Assembly: GCA_039815465.1 (NCBI GenBank)
Contig: JBCBZG010000021.1
Coordinates: forward strand, 7,959 to 71,958
Origin: Shimia_B sp039815465
GTDB taxonomy: Bacteria; Pseudomonadota; Alphaproteobacteria; Rhodobacterales; Rhodobacteraceae
Length of the DNA: 64,000 nucleotides
Direction of reading: 5' to 3'
Under the pieces are notes generated by a model, which was not told where the DNA came from, did no database searches, and worked only from the letters and a program-made list of their open reading frames with translations. The translations under genes and the position numbers were made by a program. Numbering within the stretch: the first letter of the stretch is position 1; every line of letters starts with the position of its first letter. This document shows, piece by piece, positions 16,519 through 25,454 of the stretch.

Positions 16519-17133
16519 TCAGGCAGTTAGCTCGTCGGTGAGCGCGCCGAGCGCCCCCGCGATGGCATCGATCTCGCCCATGGCGTCGATGCCCTTCAGC
16601 AGCCCCTTGGCGTGGTAGTAGCCAAGAAGCGGCGCTGTCTTTTTGTAGTATTCCATGAGCCTCAGCTTCAGGCTCTCAGCGTTGTCGTCGGCCCGCACGG
16701 GTTGGCCCGCGGCGGCAGCTTTTTCCGCCCGGCCCACGATGCGCTCCACCAGGATCTCATCATCGACCTGCATCTCGACCACGGCATCAAGCGTCTGCCC
16801 CGAGCGGTCGAGCAGCTCACCCAGCGCATCGGCCTGCGCCAGCGTCCGCGGGAACCCGTCAAAGATGAACCCCTGCGCGTCCCCGCGCGTCAGCTTCTCC
16901 TCAATCAGGCCGATCACGATCTCGTCGGTGACGAGCTCACCGCGCGCCATCACTTCGGCCACGCGCTGCCCCATCTCCGTGCCCGACGCTTTCGCCTCGC
17001 GCAGCATGTCCCCGGTGCTCAGCTGCACCATGCCCCGTTCACGCACCAGGATCTCGGCCTGCGTGCCCTTACCCGCGCCGGGAGGGCCAAGCAGGATCAG
17101 GTTCACAGGCCGTGTAACAGTCATTCCGTCCAT
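16519..17133 (-). CDS. adk: Adenylate kinase linked to acetyl-CoA synthetase
   Basis: Adenylate kinase of 204 aa: P-loop GPPGAGKGTQA near residue 15, NMP-binding STGDMLR near 40, DGFPRT near 90, and a short LID (VGRAEKAAAAGQPVRADDN) without zinc cysteines. It lies four bases after the acs stop. Because Acs turns ATP into AMP and pyrophosphate, a co-expressed adenylate kinase would return AMP to ADP; this coupling is an inference from the operon. Bacteria of this group usually also carry adk in the ribosomal-protein operon, so this may be a second copy, which cannot be checked here. The ATG at 17133 has a GGGG-TTGAG ribosome-site-like sequence; the ATG three codons later lacks one. Confidence 0.9.
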   Translation of the reverse strand: MDGMTVTRPVNLILLGPPGAGKGTQAEILVRERGMVQLSTGDMLREAKASGTEMGQRVAEVMARGELVTDEIVIGLIEEKLTRGDAQGFIFDGFPRTLAQADALGELLDRSGQTLDAVVEMQVDDEILVERIVGRAEKAAAAGQPVRADDNAESLKLRLMEYYKKTAPLLGYYHAKGLLKGIDAMGEIDAIAGALGALTDELTA

Positions 17134-17137
17134 CAGC

Positions 17138-19090
17138 TCAACCCCGGTTCATGCGGTTAGCGATGAGGTCATCAACGACCGACGGATCCGCGAGTGTGGA
17201 GGTATCCCCAAGCGCCCCAAAATCATCCTCCGCGATCTTGCGCAGGATGCGGCGCATGATCTTGCCGGAGCGGGTCTTTGGCAGGCCGGGCGCCCACTGA
17301 ATGAGGTCGGGCTTGGCAATCGGGCCGATCTCGGTCCGCACCCATTTCTCAAGCTCCTTGCGCAGCTCTTCAGACGGCGCCTCACCACCCATCAAAGTCA
17401 CATAGGCGTAGATGCCCTGACCTTTGACGTCGTGGGGGTAGCCCACGACCGCGGCCTCGGCGACTTTCACATGGGCCACAAGCGCGGATTCAACCTCCGC
17501 CGTGCCCATCCGGTGGCCGGAGACGTTGATGACATCATCCACCCGCCCCGTGATCCAGTAATCCCCATCCTCGTCACGACGGCAGCCGTCGCCGGAGAAA
17601 TAGTAACCTTTGTAGTCGCTGAAATACGTCTTCTCGAACCGCTCATGGTCGCCCCACACGGTGCGCATCTGGCCGGGCCAGCTGTCGGCGATGCACAGCA
17701 CCCCTTCGACCCCGTTGCCTTCGACCACTTCGCCCGATGTGGGCTCCAGAACCACGGGCTGCACGCCGAAAAACGGCTGCTGCGCCGCCCCGGGCTTTAA
17801 ATCCGTCGCGCCGGGCAGGGGGGTCAGCATGTGACCGCCGGTCTCTGTCTGCCAGAACGTGTCCACGATGGGGCAGCGGCCCTTGCCCACAACATCGTTG
17901 TACCAGTTCCAGGCTTCTGGGTTGATGGGCTCACCCACCGATCCCAGCACCCGCAGATCGCTCAGATCGTACTTCTCAACCCACTCATTGCCCGCACCCA
18001 TCAGCGCGCGGATGGCGGTGGGGGCGGTGTAGAATTGGTTGACCTTGTGCTTTTCACAGACCTCCCAGAACCGGCCCGCATCGGGGTAGGTGGGCACGCC
18101 CTCGAACATGATCGTCGTCGCGCCATTCGCTAGCGGGCCGTAAACGATGTAGCTGTGGCCCGTGACCCAGCCCACATCCGCCGTACACCAAAAGATATCG
18201 CCCTCGTGGTAATCGAACACTATCTCATGGGTCATCGACGCATAGACGAGGTAACCGCCGGTCGTGTGAACCACGCCCTTGGGCTGACCGGTAGAACCTG
18301 ACGTGTAGAGGATAAACAGCGGGTCTTCCGCCGCCATCTCCTCTGCCGGGCAATCCGCAGACGCCTCTGCCGCCAGCGCGTTGTAATCCACGTCCCGGTC
18401 CGTCCAAGTCGTCTGGCTGCCGGTGCGCTTCACCACCAGGCATTTCACGTCTTCATCACAGTGGAGGAGCGCCGTATCCGTGTTCGATTTCAGCGGTGTC
18501 TCCCGTCCGCCCCGGGGTGCGAAATCAGCGGTGATGACGAGCTTTGCGCCACAGCCGTTGATCCGCGCCCCGAGCGCGTCCGGGGAGAAACCAGCAAAAA
18601 CGATCGAATGGATCGCTCCGATGCGGGCACAGGCCAGCATCGCATACGCGGCTTCCGGGATCATCGGGAGGTAGATGATAACCCGGTCGCCTTTGCTGAC
18701 GCCAAGCCCCTTGAGGACATTGGCCATCTTGCAAACTGAGGTGTGGAGATCGCGGTAGGTGATGTGCTGCACCGCGTCTTTGGACGTGTCGTCAGGCTCC
18801 CAAATGATCGCCGTCTGATCGCCGCGTGTCTCCAGATGCCGGTCGATGCAGTTGGCCGCGACATTGAGCGTGCCATCCTCGAACCAGCGAATATCGATGT
18901 TGCCGGGGGCGAAAGAGGTATTCTTGACCGTCGTATAGGGCGTCATCCAGTCAAGCCGCTGGCCCGCCTCGCCCCAGAACGCGTCAGGATCGCTCACCGA
19001 ACGCGCATACATCTCAGCATATCCGGCCGCGTCCACATGGGGCGCAGGCGCGTGGTGAGTAAGGGCGTCTTCGACGTCTTTGGGGGCCAT
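17138..19090 (-). CDS. acs: Acetyl-CoA synthetase (AMP-forming)
   Basis: Enzyme of 650 aa activating acetate to acetyl-CoA through acetyl-AMP. The nucleotide loop LYTSGSTGQPKG lies near residues 262-272, WQTETGGHM lies in mid-protein, and the C-terminal PKTRSGKIMRR motif carries the catalytic Lys610, the residue that Pat-type acetyltransferases modify and sirtuins restore in homologues (known). No acetyltransferase gene is seen nearby. First gene of a minus-strand operon with adk and, after an 82-base gap, the DUF4212/actP symporter. A perfect FNR-type box lies about 103 bases upstream, and short TTTGTAAA/TTGCAAA palindromes lie further out, suggesting redox and short-chain-acid control. Confidence 0.95.
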   Translation of the reverse strand: MAPKDVEDALTHHAPAPHVDAAGYAEMYARSVSDPDAFWGEAGQRLDWMTPYTTVKNTSFAPGNIDIRWFEDGTLNVAANCIDRHLETRGDQTAIIWEPDDTSKDAVQHITYRDLHTSVCKMANVLKGLGVSKGDRVIIYLPMIPEAAYAMLACARIGAIHSIVFAGFSPDALGARINGCGAKLVITADFAPRGGRETPLKSNTDTALLHCDEDVKCLVVKRTGSQTTWTDRDVDYNALAAEASADCPAEEMAAEDPLFILYTSGSTGQPKGVVHTTGGYLVYASMTHEIVFDYHEGDIFWCTADVGWVTGHSYIVYGPLANGATTIMFEGVPTYPDAGRFWEVCEKHKVNQFYTAPTAIRALMGAGNEWVEKYDLSDLRVLGSVGEPINPEAWNWYNDVVGKGRCPIVDTFWQTETGGHMLTPLPGATDLKPGAAQQPFFGVQPVVLEPTSGEVVEGNGVEGVLCIADSWPGQMRTVWGDHERFEKTYFSDYKGYYFSGDGCRRDEDGDYWITGRVDDVINVSGHRMGTAEVESALVAHVKVAEAAVVGYPHDVKGQGIYAYVTLMGGEAPSEELRKELEKWVRTEIGPIAKPDLIQWAPGLPKTRSGKIMRRILRKIAEDDFGALGDTSTLADPSVVDDLIANRMNRG

Positions 19091-19192
19091 GGATGTCTCC
19101 TCTCAAGCTCTCTCCGCAACGCGCTAAAAGGTGGGGGGACAGCACGCTGCGTCGGCCCTCAAAGCATACACGGCAGTAGGGTCAGGTCCGCT

Positions 19193-19206
19193 TTGATCCA
19201 GATCAA
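19193..19206. promoter_or_regulatory. FNR/FnrL-type binding site upstream of acs
   Basis: TTGATCCAGATCAA matches the FNR-family consensus TTGAT-N4-ATCAA exactly. It lies 103 bases upstream of the acs start and no plus-strand gene follows within 2.7 kb, so acs is the probable target. Whether it activates or represses depends on the transcript start, which is not known. Confidence 0.7.
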
Positions 19207-19534
19207 ACGGGCAAGTTTTGTAAATTTTTTGAATGGGTGGTGAGTAAAGTTGTGAAGAATTTTCCAGCGGGCGGAAAAAATGACGGTTTTACAAACATCT
19301 ACAAAAGTGGTGTTTGGTCAACGATCCGGCGTTCGGTGTACAATGGTGTACGCTAACATCCGCGCCCGCGCGGGGACCCCATGGTGGCAAGTTGACGCAG
19401 CAGGAGCTGCCCGCCCTCGTCAACCCCGCCATGCACCCCGCGAAACCCGATGGTGATTCCTTTGCGATTTCGCAAGTTGCGCGGCAGGGGCGCCGCCGAA
19501 GCGCATGAATAGACACACAAAAATGGACGCGATC

Positions 19535-19551
19535 CTTGCAAATTTTGCAAG
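19535..19551. promoter_or_regulatory. Perfect palindrome resembling short-chain fatty acyl regulator sites
   Basis: CTTGCAAA-T-TTTGCAAG is a perfect 8-bp inverted repeat. TTTGCAAA-type half-sites are known for the ScfR/RamB/PccR regulators of acetate and propionate genes, so a role in acs control is possible. It lies 445 bases from acs and only 13 bases from the 3' end of the sulfatase gene, so an extended hairpin ending the sulfatase transcript is the alternative. Confidence 0.4.
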
Positions 19552-19563
19552 CCGCGCCGCGGC

Positions 19564-21174
19564 CTAGCTGTCCAAATGCGCGGGCATCTCCAGCCCGTCC
19601 GCCACCAGCTCCGCCTCGTCCCAATAGGCGATATAGATCCCCGGCGGTTCTTTGCCGTCGGTCATCTTTTCGACGATCTCGGGGGAGCGTGTGATGCGGC
19701 TGTGGTGCCCGCGCGCCCAGTCGAAATGCAGCTCGCGCAGCCGCGCGATCTGATCGGCATAGGCCGGATCGTCACCCAAATCGTAGAGCTCGCCCGGGTC
19801 GGTTTGTAAATCAAAGAGCATGGGCCGCATCGTTTCCACATGGACGTATTTCCACCGCCCATCGAACACCATCACGAGCCGCGCGTCCGCCTGATCCACG
19901 CCCACCATCCGCCGCGCATCCCGCGTGGCGTAGTCGTACTCGGATATACAGTGGTCCCGCCACGGCACCTCACGCCCCTCCAAAAGCGGCATCAGCGACC
20001 GCCCCTCCAGGATATGGGGCAGCGCCGCGCCGCCCTGCGCTTCCACAAAGGTGGGCACCAGATCGATCGCCTCCACGAGCTTGTCGCACACGCTCCCACG
20101 CGTCCCATCGGCCTCTGCCCGCGGGTCATAGACAATCATCGGGATACGCGCCGAGCAGTCAAAGAACAGGTCCTTCTCCCCGAACCCGTGGTCGCCCATG
20201 TTGTCCCCATGGTCGGAGCAGAAGACGATCATCGTGTCCTCCATCCGTCCGCTCTCCTCCAGGTAGTCAAACAGCCGCCCCAGCTGATCATCGAGCTCTT
20301 TGATCAACCCCATATAGGCGGGCGCCACGGCGTCCCGCACCTCGTCGCGCGCGAAACTCTTGCAGATCCGCGTCTCGGCCCAGGCCTGCATCAGCGGGTG
20401 GGTATGCTCGCCGTCGCGCCGGTTCACAGGCGGCACATCGGCGGCGGAATACATGTCATGGTAAGGCGCGGGCACGATATAGGGCCAGTGCGGCTTGATA
20501 TAGCTCAGATGACACATCCACGGGTCATCCCCCTGCGCCTCGATATACTCGATCCCCCGCGTCGTCAGCCACGCGGTCTCCGAATGCTCCTTGGGCACCC
20601 GCGCGGCCAAAGGCGCGGACTCGAGCAGCCAACCCGACTTCTGTGACCCGTCCGCCGCGATCCCGGTATTGGCCCACTCCTCCCACGGGGTCTCGCCCCC
20701 ATAGCCATGGGCGCGCAGATAGGCCTCATAATCCTCCGCATGGCGGTTAGGGTAGTTGGCCGCATTCGTCCCGTCATCGCGGATAAAGACCTCAAAGCCG
20801 CCCTCGCGGATCCGCTGGCCCGCAGCGCTGCCTGGGTCGATGCCCAGCCGCGCCATACCCGCCACATCCGGCGTCATATGGGTCTTCCCGACCAGCGTGC
20901 TCACGACCCCCAAGTCCCGCAGATGGTCCCCCACCGTGGGCTCCCCCACGCGCAGCGGAAAGCCGTTCCAACACGCCCCGTGGGAGCGCACATAGCGCCC
21001 CGTGTAAAAGCTCATCCGGCTCGGCCCGCAGATGGGCGACTGCACATAAGTCTTGTCAAACCGCACCCCACGCGCGGCGAGCCGGTCAATATTGGGCGTC
21101 TCGATATGAGTGGCGCCATAACAGCTCAGGTAATCCCAGCGCAGCTGGTCGGCCATAATCCACAGGATGTTCAC
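19564..21174 (-). CDS. Sulfatase-superfamily hydrolase (aryl sulfatase or phosphonate monoesterase type)
   Basis: Alkaline-phosphatase superfamily hydrolase of 536 aa. Asp9-Gln10 (in IMADQLRWD) and the distal FCSDHGDNMGDHG provide metal ligands. The formylglycine motif ICGPSRMSFYTGR places the modified cysteine at Cys49 within C-x-P-S-R, so activity should need a formylglycine-generating enzyme encoded elsewhere. No signal peptide is visible, so it is probably cytoplasmic, which fits esters imported by the neighbouring TRAP system. It lies nine bases downstream of the GST gene in the same direction. Family members cleave sulfate esters or phosphonate/phosphate monoesters, and sequence by eye does not separate these. 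Confidence 0.8.
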   Translation of the reverse strand: MNILWIMADQLRWDYLSCYGATHIETPNIDRLAARGVRFDKTYVQSPICGPSRMSFYTGRYVRSHGACWNGFPLRVGEPTVGDHLRDLGVVSTLVGKTHMTPDVAGMARLGIDPGSAAGQRIREGGFEVFIRDDGTNAANYPNRHAEDYEAYLRAHGYGGETPWEEWANTGIAADGSQKSGWLLESAPLAARVPKEHSETAWLTTRGIEYIEAQGDDPWMCHLSYIKPHWPYIVPAPYHDMYSAADVPPVNRRDGEHTHPLMQAWAETRICKSFARDEVRDAVAPAYMGLIKELDDQLGRLFDYLEESGRMEDTMIVFCSDHGDNMGDHGFGEKDLFFDCSARIPMIVYDPRAEADGTRGSVCDKLVEAIDLVPTFVEAQGGAALPHILEGRSLMPLLEGREVPWRDHCISEYDYATRDARRMVGVDQADARLVMVFDGRWKYVHVETMRPMLFDLQTDPGELYDLGDDPAYADQIARLRELHFDWARGHHSRITRSPEIVEKMTDGKEPPGIYIAYWDEAELVADGLEMPAHLDS

Positions 21175-21183
21175 GAAAGCCTC

Positions 21184-21861
21184 CTAGCGGGGCGGGATAT
21201 AGAGCCCCTCAGATTTCAGGATCTCAACATTGGCAGCCTCGCGCGCCATGGCGCGCTGCACGGCGGGGCGTTCACCACACAGCGCATGATGCCGCTCGAT
21301 GTTTGGAAACCGCGACCCGTCATAGCCCACGCCCGTGATGCGCCCCCAGACCCAGTAAAGGTACCCATCCACCACAGACCACTGGTCCCCGTACCACCAC
21401 GGGCCATCCGCTAGGCGGGCCTCAACCATCCCCATGATCTCGTCCATCGCGGCCATGCCCACCGGCTTCACGATCTCAAACGACAGTTCTTTGTCCGCGA
21501 TGAATTTGAGCGGCATCGCCACCCGCGTCACCGTCGGATGCACCGTACCCGCAAAGAAGGCGAGATCCGCCGTCTGCTGAAGCGTTTCCAAAGACCCCTC
21601 CGCCGGGGGCAGCAGCGCGGCCTCCGGGTAGGTGGCATGAAGCCAACTCAGGATCGCCACGTTTTCGGTCAACGGCACCCCGTCAATCAGCAACGTCGGC
21701 ACCTTTCCCTTGGGGTTGAGCTTTAGAAACGCGGGCGATTTCTGTTCATTCTTCGCCACGCGCACCAGCTGCGTGTCGAACGCCACGCCAATCTGCTCCA
21801 ACGCGATCGTGGGAACGCGGGCGCAGGTGTTGGGGGCGACAAAAAGCTTAAGATCAGGCAT
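21184..21861 (-). CDS. Glutathione S-transferase family protein
   Basis: 225-aa GST-fold protein. The N-terminal thioredoxin-like half has APNTCARVPTIALEQIG (Thr12-Cys13 near the glutathione site) and the cis-Pro motif GKVPTLLIDG followed by LTENVAILSWL. The helical C-terminal half contains GPWWYGDQWSVVDGYLYW. The start at 21861 gives the usual family length; the open frame continues upstream but would run through the divergent promoter. It faces the TAXI-TRAP genes across a 128-base gap carrying the AT-rich shared motif, and precedes the sulfatase gene. Possible roles are glutathione-dependent ring cleavage, dehalogenation or ether cleavage of the imported compound (inference). Confidence 0.8.
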   Translation of the reverse strand: MPDLKLFVAPNTCARVPTIALEQIGVAFDTQLVRVAKNEQKSPAFLKLNPKGKVPTLLIDGVPLTENVAILSWLHATYPEAALLPPAEGSLETLQQTADLAFFAGTVHPTVTRVAMPLKFIADKELSFEIVKPVGMAAMDEIMGMVEARLADGPWWYGDQWSVVDGYLYWVWGRITGVGYDGSRFPNIERHHALCGERPAVQRAMAREAANVEILKSEGLYIPPR

Positions 21862-21903
21862 TGATCGGTTTCGTAATCTAGCTATTGTGGGTCGTGCAAG
21901 GAA

Positions 21904-21919
21904 AAAATCGATATTCTTG
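21904..21919. promoter_or_regulatory. AT-rich shared motif, copy 1 (GST / TAXI-TRAP promoter)
   Basis: AAAATCGATATTCTTG, identical at 15 of 16 bases to the motif at 32172-32187. It lies 43 bases from the GST start and 71 bases from the solute-binding-protein start in a divergent intergenic region. An AT-rich 16-mer repeated in two divergent promoters of the same functional block is a strong operator candidate; the GntR/FCD protein at 25455-26135 is the nearest possible binder (inference). Confidence 0.6.
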
Positions 21920-21989
21920 CCCTGGGCGGCCAAACTGAGCGTGAACAACAGCGCAGCCGGACCGGGCATCGACATCTGGGAGGATACCA

Positions 21990-23039
21990 ATGACACGATC
22001 CATCTTTACCGGGCTCGCGCTCGCGGCGCTCATGGCCAGCGGCGCACAGGCCCAACAGCTGCTCACGGCCGAGACCGCCGCGCCCAACACGACGCCCGGT
22101 ATCTCTATCATTTCCCTGTCAGAGGCCGCCGCGAACGCAGGCGTCGCCAATATCCAGGTGACCGCAGGCCAGACGCTGACCAATTCCGTCCAGAACGTCG
22201 CCGAAGGCAAATCCGACATCGCCGCGGCGCCCTTTATCCTGCCCTTCTTTCTGTCCCGCGGCGTAGGCCCCTACGCCAGCCTCGGCGCAGAAGCCGGGGG
22301 CGAGCTCGCCGATAACCTCGCCGTGCTCTACACCTACCGGATCTCCGTCCAGGGGCTTTATGCCTATGACAGCTCAAACGTCAGCGGCTGGGACGATATC
22401 GAGGGCAAGACGATCTATAACGGCCCGCCACGCGGCGCGGCGCTGTCGAACGCGCGTCTTCTGATCAAAACAGTGACCGGCCTGGATGAGGGCACAGGGT
22501 TCACCGGGGTCCAGGTGAACTGGGGCCAGGCCGTGAAAACGATCCAAGATGGCTCCGCCGATGCGTTCGTGCTGCCGCAATCCTTCCCCGATCCGCGGGT
22601 GTCGGCGGCGGTGTCGTCGGGCAATCTGACGCTCTTTTCCATGCCCAAAGAGGCGTTCGAGAGCGAGGGCTTTAGCAATGTCGCCAATATCGCGGGCACC
22701 GTGAAGTTTTCGATGCCAGTGGCCGATATGGGCTATGCCAATGTCGAAGGCGTCAGCATCGTGTCCGAAGATGACACATTCCGCGGTCCCGCGACCGTGG
22801 GCGCTGACATCGTCAACACATCTATGGATTTCGACACCGCAAAGGCGCTGACGGCCGCGTTCCTGGCCAATATCGAAAGCATCTACCACGCCAAAGCGCC
22901 CTTCATGGCCGTGACTTGGCACGGGGAAACCGATCCCGCGATCACCGATATGTGCGGCCCCAACCCGCTCAAGTATCACCCTGGCGCCGTCGCCGCCTGG
23001 GAAGAGGCCGGGTACACGCTGCCTGATTGCGCCAAGTAA
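21990..23039 (+). CDS. TAXI-family TRAP transporter solute-binding protein
   Basis: Periplasmic receptor of 349 aa with a clear signal peptide (MTRSIFTGLALAALMASGAQA) and mature start near QQLLTAET. The body has the TAXI-family pattern: VTAGQTLTNSVQNVAEGKSDIA, GKTIYNGPPRGAA and VQVNWGQAVKTIQDGSADAFV. TAXI receptors pair with fused DctQM permeases, and such a permease follows after 57 bases. A GGGAGGAT ribosome site precedes the ATG. Ligand unknown; neighbours suggest an aromatic or sulfated organic acid. The gene is divergent from GST and shares with it the AT-rich motif at 21904. Confidence 0.88.
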   Translation: MTRSIFTGLALAALMASGAQAQQLLTAETAAPNTTPGISIISLSEAAANAGVANIQVTAGQTLTNSVQNVAEGKSDIAAAPFILPFFLSRGVGPYASLGAEAGGELADNLAVLYTYRISVQGLYAYDSSNVSGWDDIEGKTIYNGPPRGAALSNARLLIKTVTGLDEGTGFTGVQVNWGQAVKTIQDGSADAFVLPQSFPDPRVSAAVSSGNLTLFSMPKEAFESEGFSNVANIAGTVKFSMPVADMGYANVEGVSIVSEDDTFRGPATVGADIVNTSMDFDTAKALTAAFLANIESIYHAKAPFMAVTWHGETDPAITDMCGPNPLKYHPGAVAAWEEAGYTLPDCAK

Positions 23040-23096
23040 ACCCTTGGCCGGGGGCCGCGTGCTCCCGGCCACATCCCGGCCCGAGGTCCGCAGCAC

Positions 23097-25436
23097 ATGT
23101 CCGCTAAAAAAGAGCAAACGCACCGCGCAAACGGTTTCGCGGCGAAACCTCTCTACATCCTCTCCCTCGGGATGGTGCTGGTCGGGCTTTTGAACTCCAC
23201 CCCCGGGATCCCCGGCTATGACGCCCTCGTGGCGGGTGTGACCGGGGTCCAGGGAGCCCAGCTCCGCAAATTCGCGTTCGAGTGGTTCTACCCGATCTTT
23301 TTCTCCCTGATGATGATCATCGTGGTCCTGCGCCACTCCATGTGGCGCGACTGGGCCGACCGGACCGCGGCCCGGCGGCGCTTTGGGCTCTTCATGGATA
23401 TCGCCCTGGTGACGATGGCGATCACGATCTCTGTCACCTACCTGGTGGAGATCGAATCGATCTGTCTCGTGGACCGCATCACCGGCGACCGCGCTCGCTT
23501 GATCGAGGAATCGCTGCGCGCCGCCGCCGAGTTCAACTCCCTCCTGGGCCTCGCAGCCCCCACCACGGTCGAGGACCCCCAGTGCCTCAACACCACCGGC
23601 GGCTGGCTCGTCGCGATTGTGGGTCTCGCGATCGTGGTTTTCCTCTCCTACAACGTGAAGGTCTGGGGCCTGCCGCTCGTGATCGTGGCCATCCTGATCT
23701 CCGCCTATACGATCATCACGGTTCTGGTCTGGTACTTTTTCGGTACCGAGGACATCAACAAATACCTCGTCACGAAACTGGCGGGCGAGCCCCGGACGCT
23801 CGCCGACGGGCGACCTCGGGTCCACGACGTGCTGGTCAACAACTCCTCCGGGCTTCTGGGGCGGTTCATGGATATCGTGCTGAATACGATCTTCCCCTAC
23901 CTCGTCCTGGGCTCCCTCTTTGGCAGCTCTGCCGGGGGGCGGTCACTGATCAAGCTCGCCTTCCGCTGGACCCGCCACCTGCGCGGCGGTCCGGCCCATG
24001 CGGCCATCGTCTCCTCGGCCATGTTCGGCACGATCTCGGGCGGGCCCATTGTGAACGTGCTGTCTACGGGCGTGCTCACGATCCCCATGATGATCAAGCG
24101 GGGCTTTTCAAAGGTCTTTGCCGGCGGGGTCGAAGCGGCCGCATCATCCGGCGGGTCGATCATGCCGCCCGTCATGGGTGTCGCGGCCTTCGTGCTCGCC
24201 TCGCTGACGGCGATCCCCTATTCCAGCGTCATCCAAGCGGCCATCATCCCCGCGGCCTGCTATTTCTTTTGCCTCTTTCTGTCGGCGGTCTTCCAGTCCC
24301 GCAAGCAGGGTATCACAGCCATCGGAGAGATCACGGAGGACATGATCCTCGAACGCCAGGACTACCTGAACCTCGGGATGATCTTTGGGCCGATCCTCTT
24401 GATCCTGGCCCTCCTGCTGACCCCAAAAGACGCGGTAGGCTGCGGGCTGCTGGGCGGGCTTTTTGGCGCCGAGCGGACCTTCATCGACGGGATCTGCCAG
24501 GTCGAAAGCATCAGCTGGGTGCAACAGGCGATCCAGAACGCTGCGGGATCCGCCGGAGCGGCAGGGTGGTGGGCGGTTATGCTGTTGATTTGCCTGCTAT
24601 TCCTTGACCCCGAGGTCCGCGCAAAGCCGCGCAAGATCGTGGACGCGATGAGCGATGCGGGCATCCTCATTTCCACGCTTTACCTGATGTTTCTGGCGGT
24701 CTCGATCATCGATTTCTGCCTGTCTTTCACGGGCCTGCCCGTGTTCCTGAGCCTCGACGTTTTGGCCTGGCTCAATGGGCTGAACCTGGGCGATGGCGGC
24801 TCCACCGCGTTCCAATTCATCGCGCTGCTCCTCACCATGCTCTTGGCGGTTTTGCTGGGCATGGGGATGCCCGCGGTGCCCGCCTATATCAATGCCGCGC
24901 TCCTGATGGGGCCGGTTCTGGCGGGGCTTGGGCTGTCGCTCTTCACGGCGCATATGTTCATCTTTTACTTCGCGGTGGCCTCCGCGATCACGCCGCCGGT
25001 GGCGCTGGCGGCGTTCGCTGCGGCCTCCATCACCAAGGCGGAGCCGATGGCCACGGGGCTGTCTGCGGTACGGTCGGGCATCGTGATGTTCGTGGTTCCG
25101 TTTATCTTCGCTATCTACCCCGAGCTCTTGCTTATCAATGAGGCAACGATTGATCCGACTTCGCCCGTTGGGGGATTCCTGCCGGGATATGATGGCGAGT
25201 TTCACGTGCTGGCCTTTACCTTGCTGATCGGACGGCTGCTTTTGGCGCTCTACCTTGTGTCGTCGGCGCTGGCGGGCTTTGACCGTCACGCGCTGCCCGC
25301 CTGGGAGATCGCGGGTCGTCTCGCGCTTGCAGTTTTGCTGCTGATCAAGCTGGAGGTGGTGTGGATCGCGGCCCTCGTGGCCAGTGCTGCGCTTTTGTTT
25401 GTGCGCAACAGGCGCCCTGTTGCGGCGGCAACGTAG
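23097..25436 (+). CDS. TRAP transporter fused DctQM permease (TAXI system)
   Basis: Integral membrane protein of 779 aa with about 17-19 helices, joining the small four-helix DctQ-like part (about 20-240) to the DctM-type permease (about 255-690). Signature segments include ISGGPIVNVLSTGVLTIPMM, ASSGGSIMPPVMGVAAFVLA and GMGMPAVPAYINAALLMGP. A hydrophobic C-terminal extension of about 60 residues follows. It works with the receptor encoded immediately upstream and would be driven by the sodium gradient (known for the family). The start at 23097 has only a weak ribosome site. Confidence 0.9.
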   Translation: MSAKKEQTHRANGFAAKPLYILSLGMVLVGLLNSTPGIPGYDALVAGVTGVQGAQLRKFAFEWFYPIFFSLMMIIVVLRHSMWRDWADRTAARRRFGLFMDIALVTMAITISVTYLVEIESICLVDRITGDRARLIEESLRAAAEFNSLLGLAAPTTVEDPQCLNTTGGWLVAIVGLAIVVFLSYNVKVWGLPLVIVAILISAYTIITVLVWYFFGTEDINKYLVTKLAGEPRTLADGRPRVHDVLVNNSSGLLGRFMDIVLNTIFPYLVLGSLFGSSAGGRSLIKLAFRWTRHLRGGPAHAAIVSSAMFGTISGGPIVNVLSTGVLTIPMMIKRGFSKVFAGGVEAAASSGGSIMPPVMGVAAFVLASLTAIPYSSVIQAAIIPAACYFFCLFLSAVFQSRKQGITAIGEITEDMILERQDYLNLGMIFGPILLILALLLTPKDAVGCGLLGGLFGAERTFIDGICQVESISWVQQAIQNAAGSAGAAGWWAVMLLICLLFLDPEVRAKPRKIVDAMSDAGILISTLYLMFLAVSIIDFCLSFTGLPVFLSLDVLAWLNGLNLGDGGSTAFQFIALLLTMLLAVLLGMGMPAVPAYINAALLMGPVLAGLGLSLFTAHMFIFYFAVASAITPPVALAAFAAASITKAEPMATGLSAVRSGIVMFVVPFIFAIYPELLLINEATIDPTSPVGGFLPGYDGEFHVLAFTLLIGRLLLALYLVSSALAGFDRHALPAWEIAGRLALAVLLLIKLEVVWIAALVASAALLFVRNRRPVAAAT

Positions 25437-25454
25437 ACGGTTGAAAGGACCCCG

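Larger units (their letters stand above)
19091..19563. other. Upstream control region of acs, no gene
   Basis: A 473-base gap between the divergently placed acs start and the 3' end of the sulfatase gene; I see no credible coding frame. It is AT-richer than the surrounding DNA. Contents: an FNR-type box (19193-19206), TTTGTAAA (19217-19224) and its inverse TTTACAAA (19288-19295), a GGTGTAC direct repeat near 19337-19350, the palindrome TTGCGA-TT-TCGCAA (19462-19475), and CTTGCAAATTTTGCAAG (19535-19551). Confidence 0.6.
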
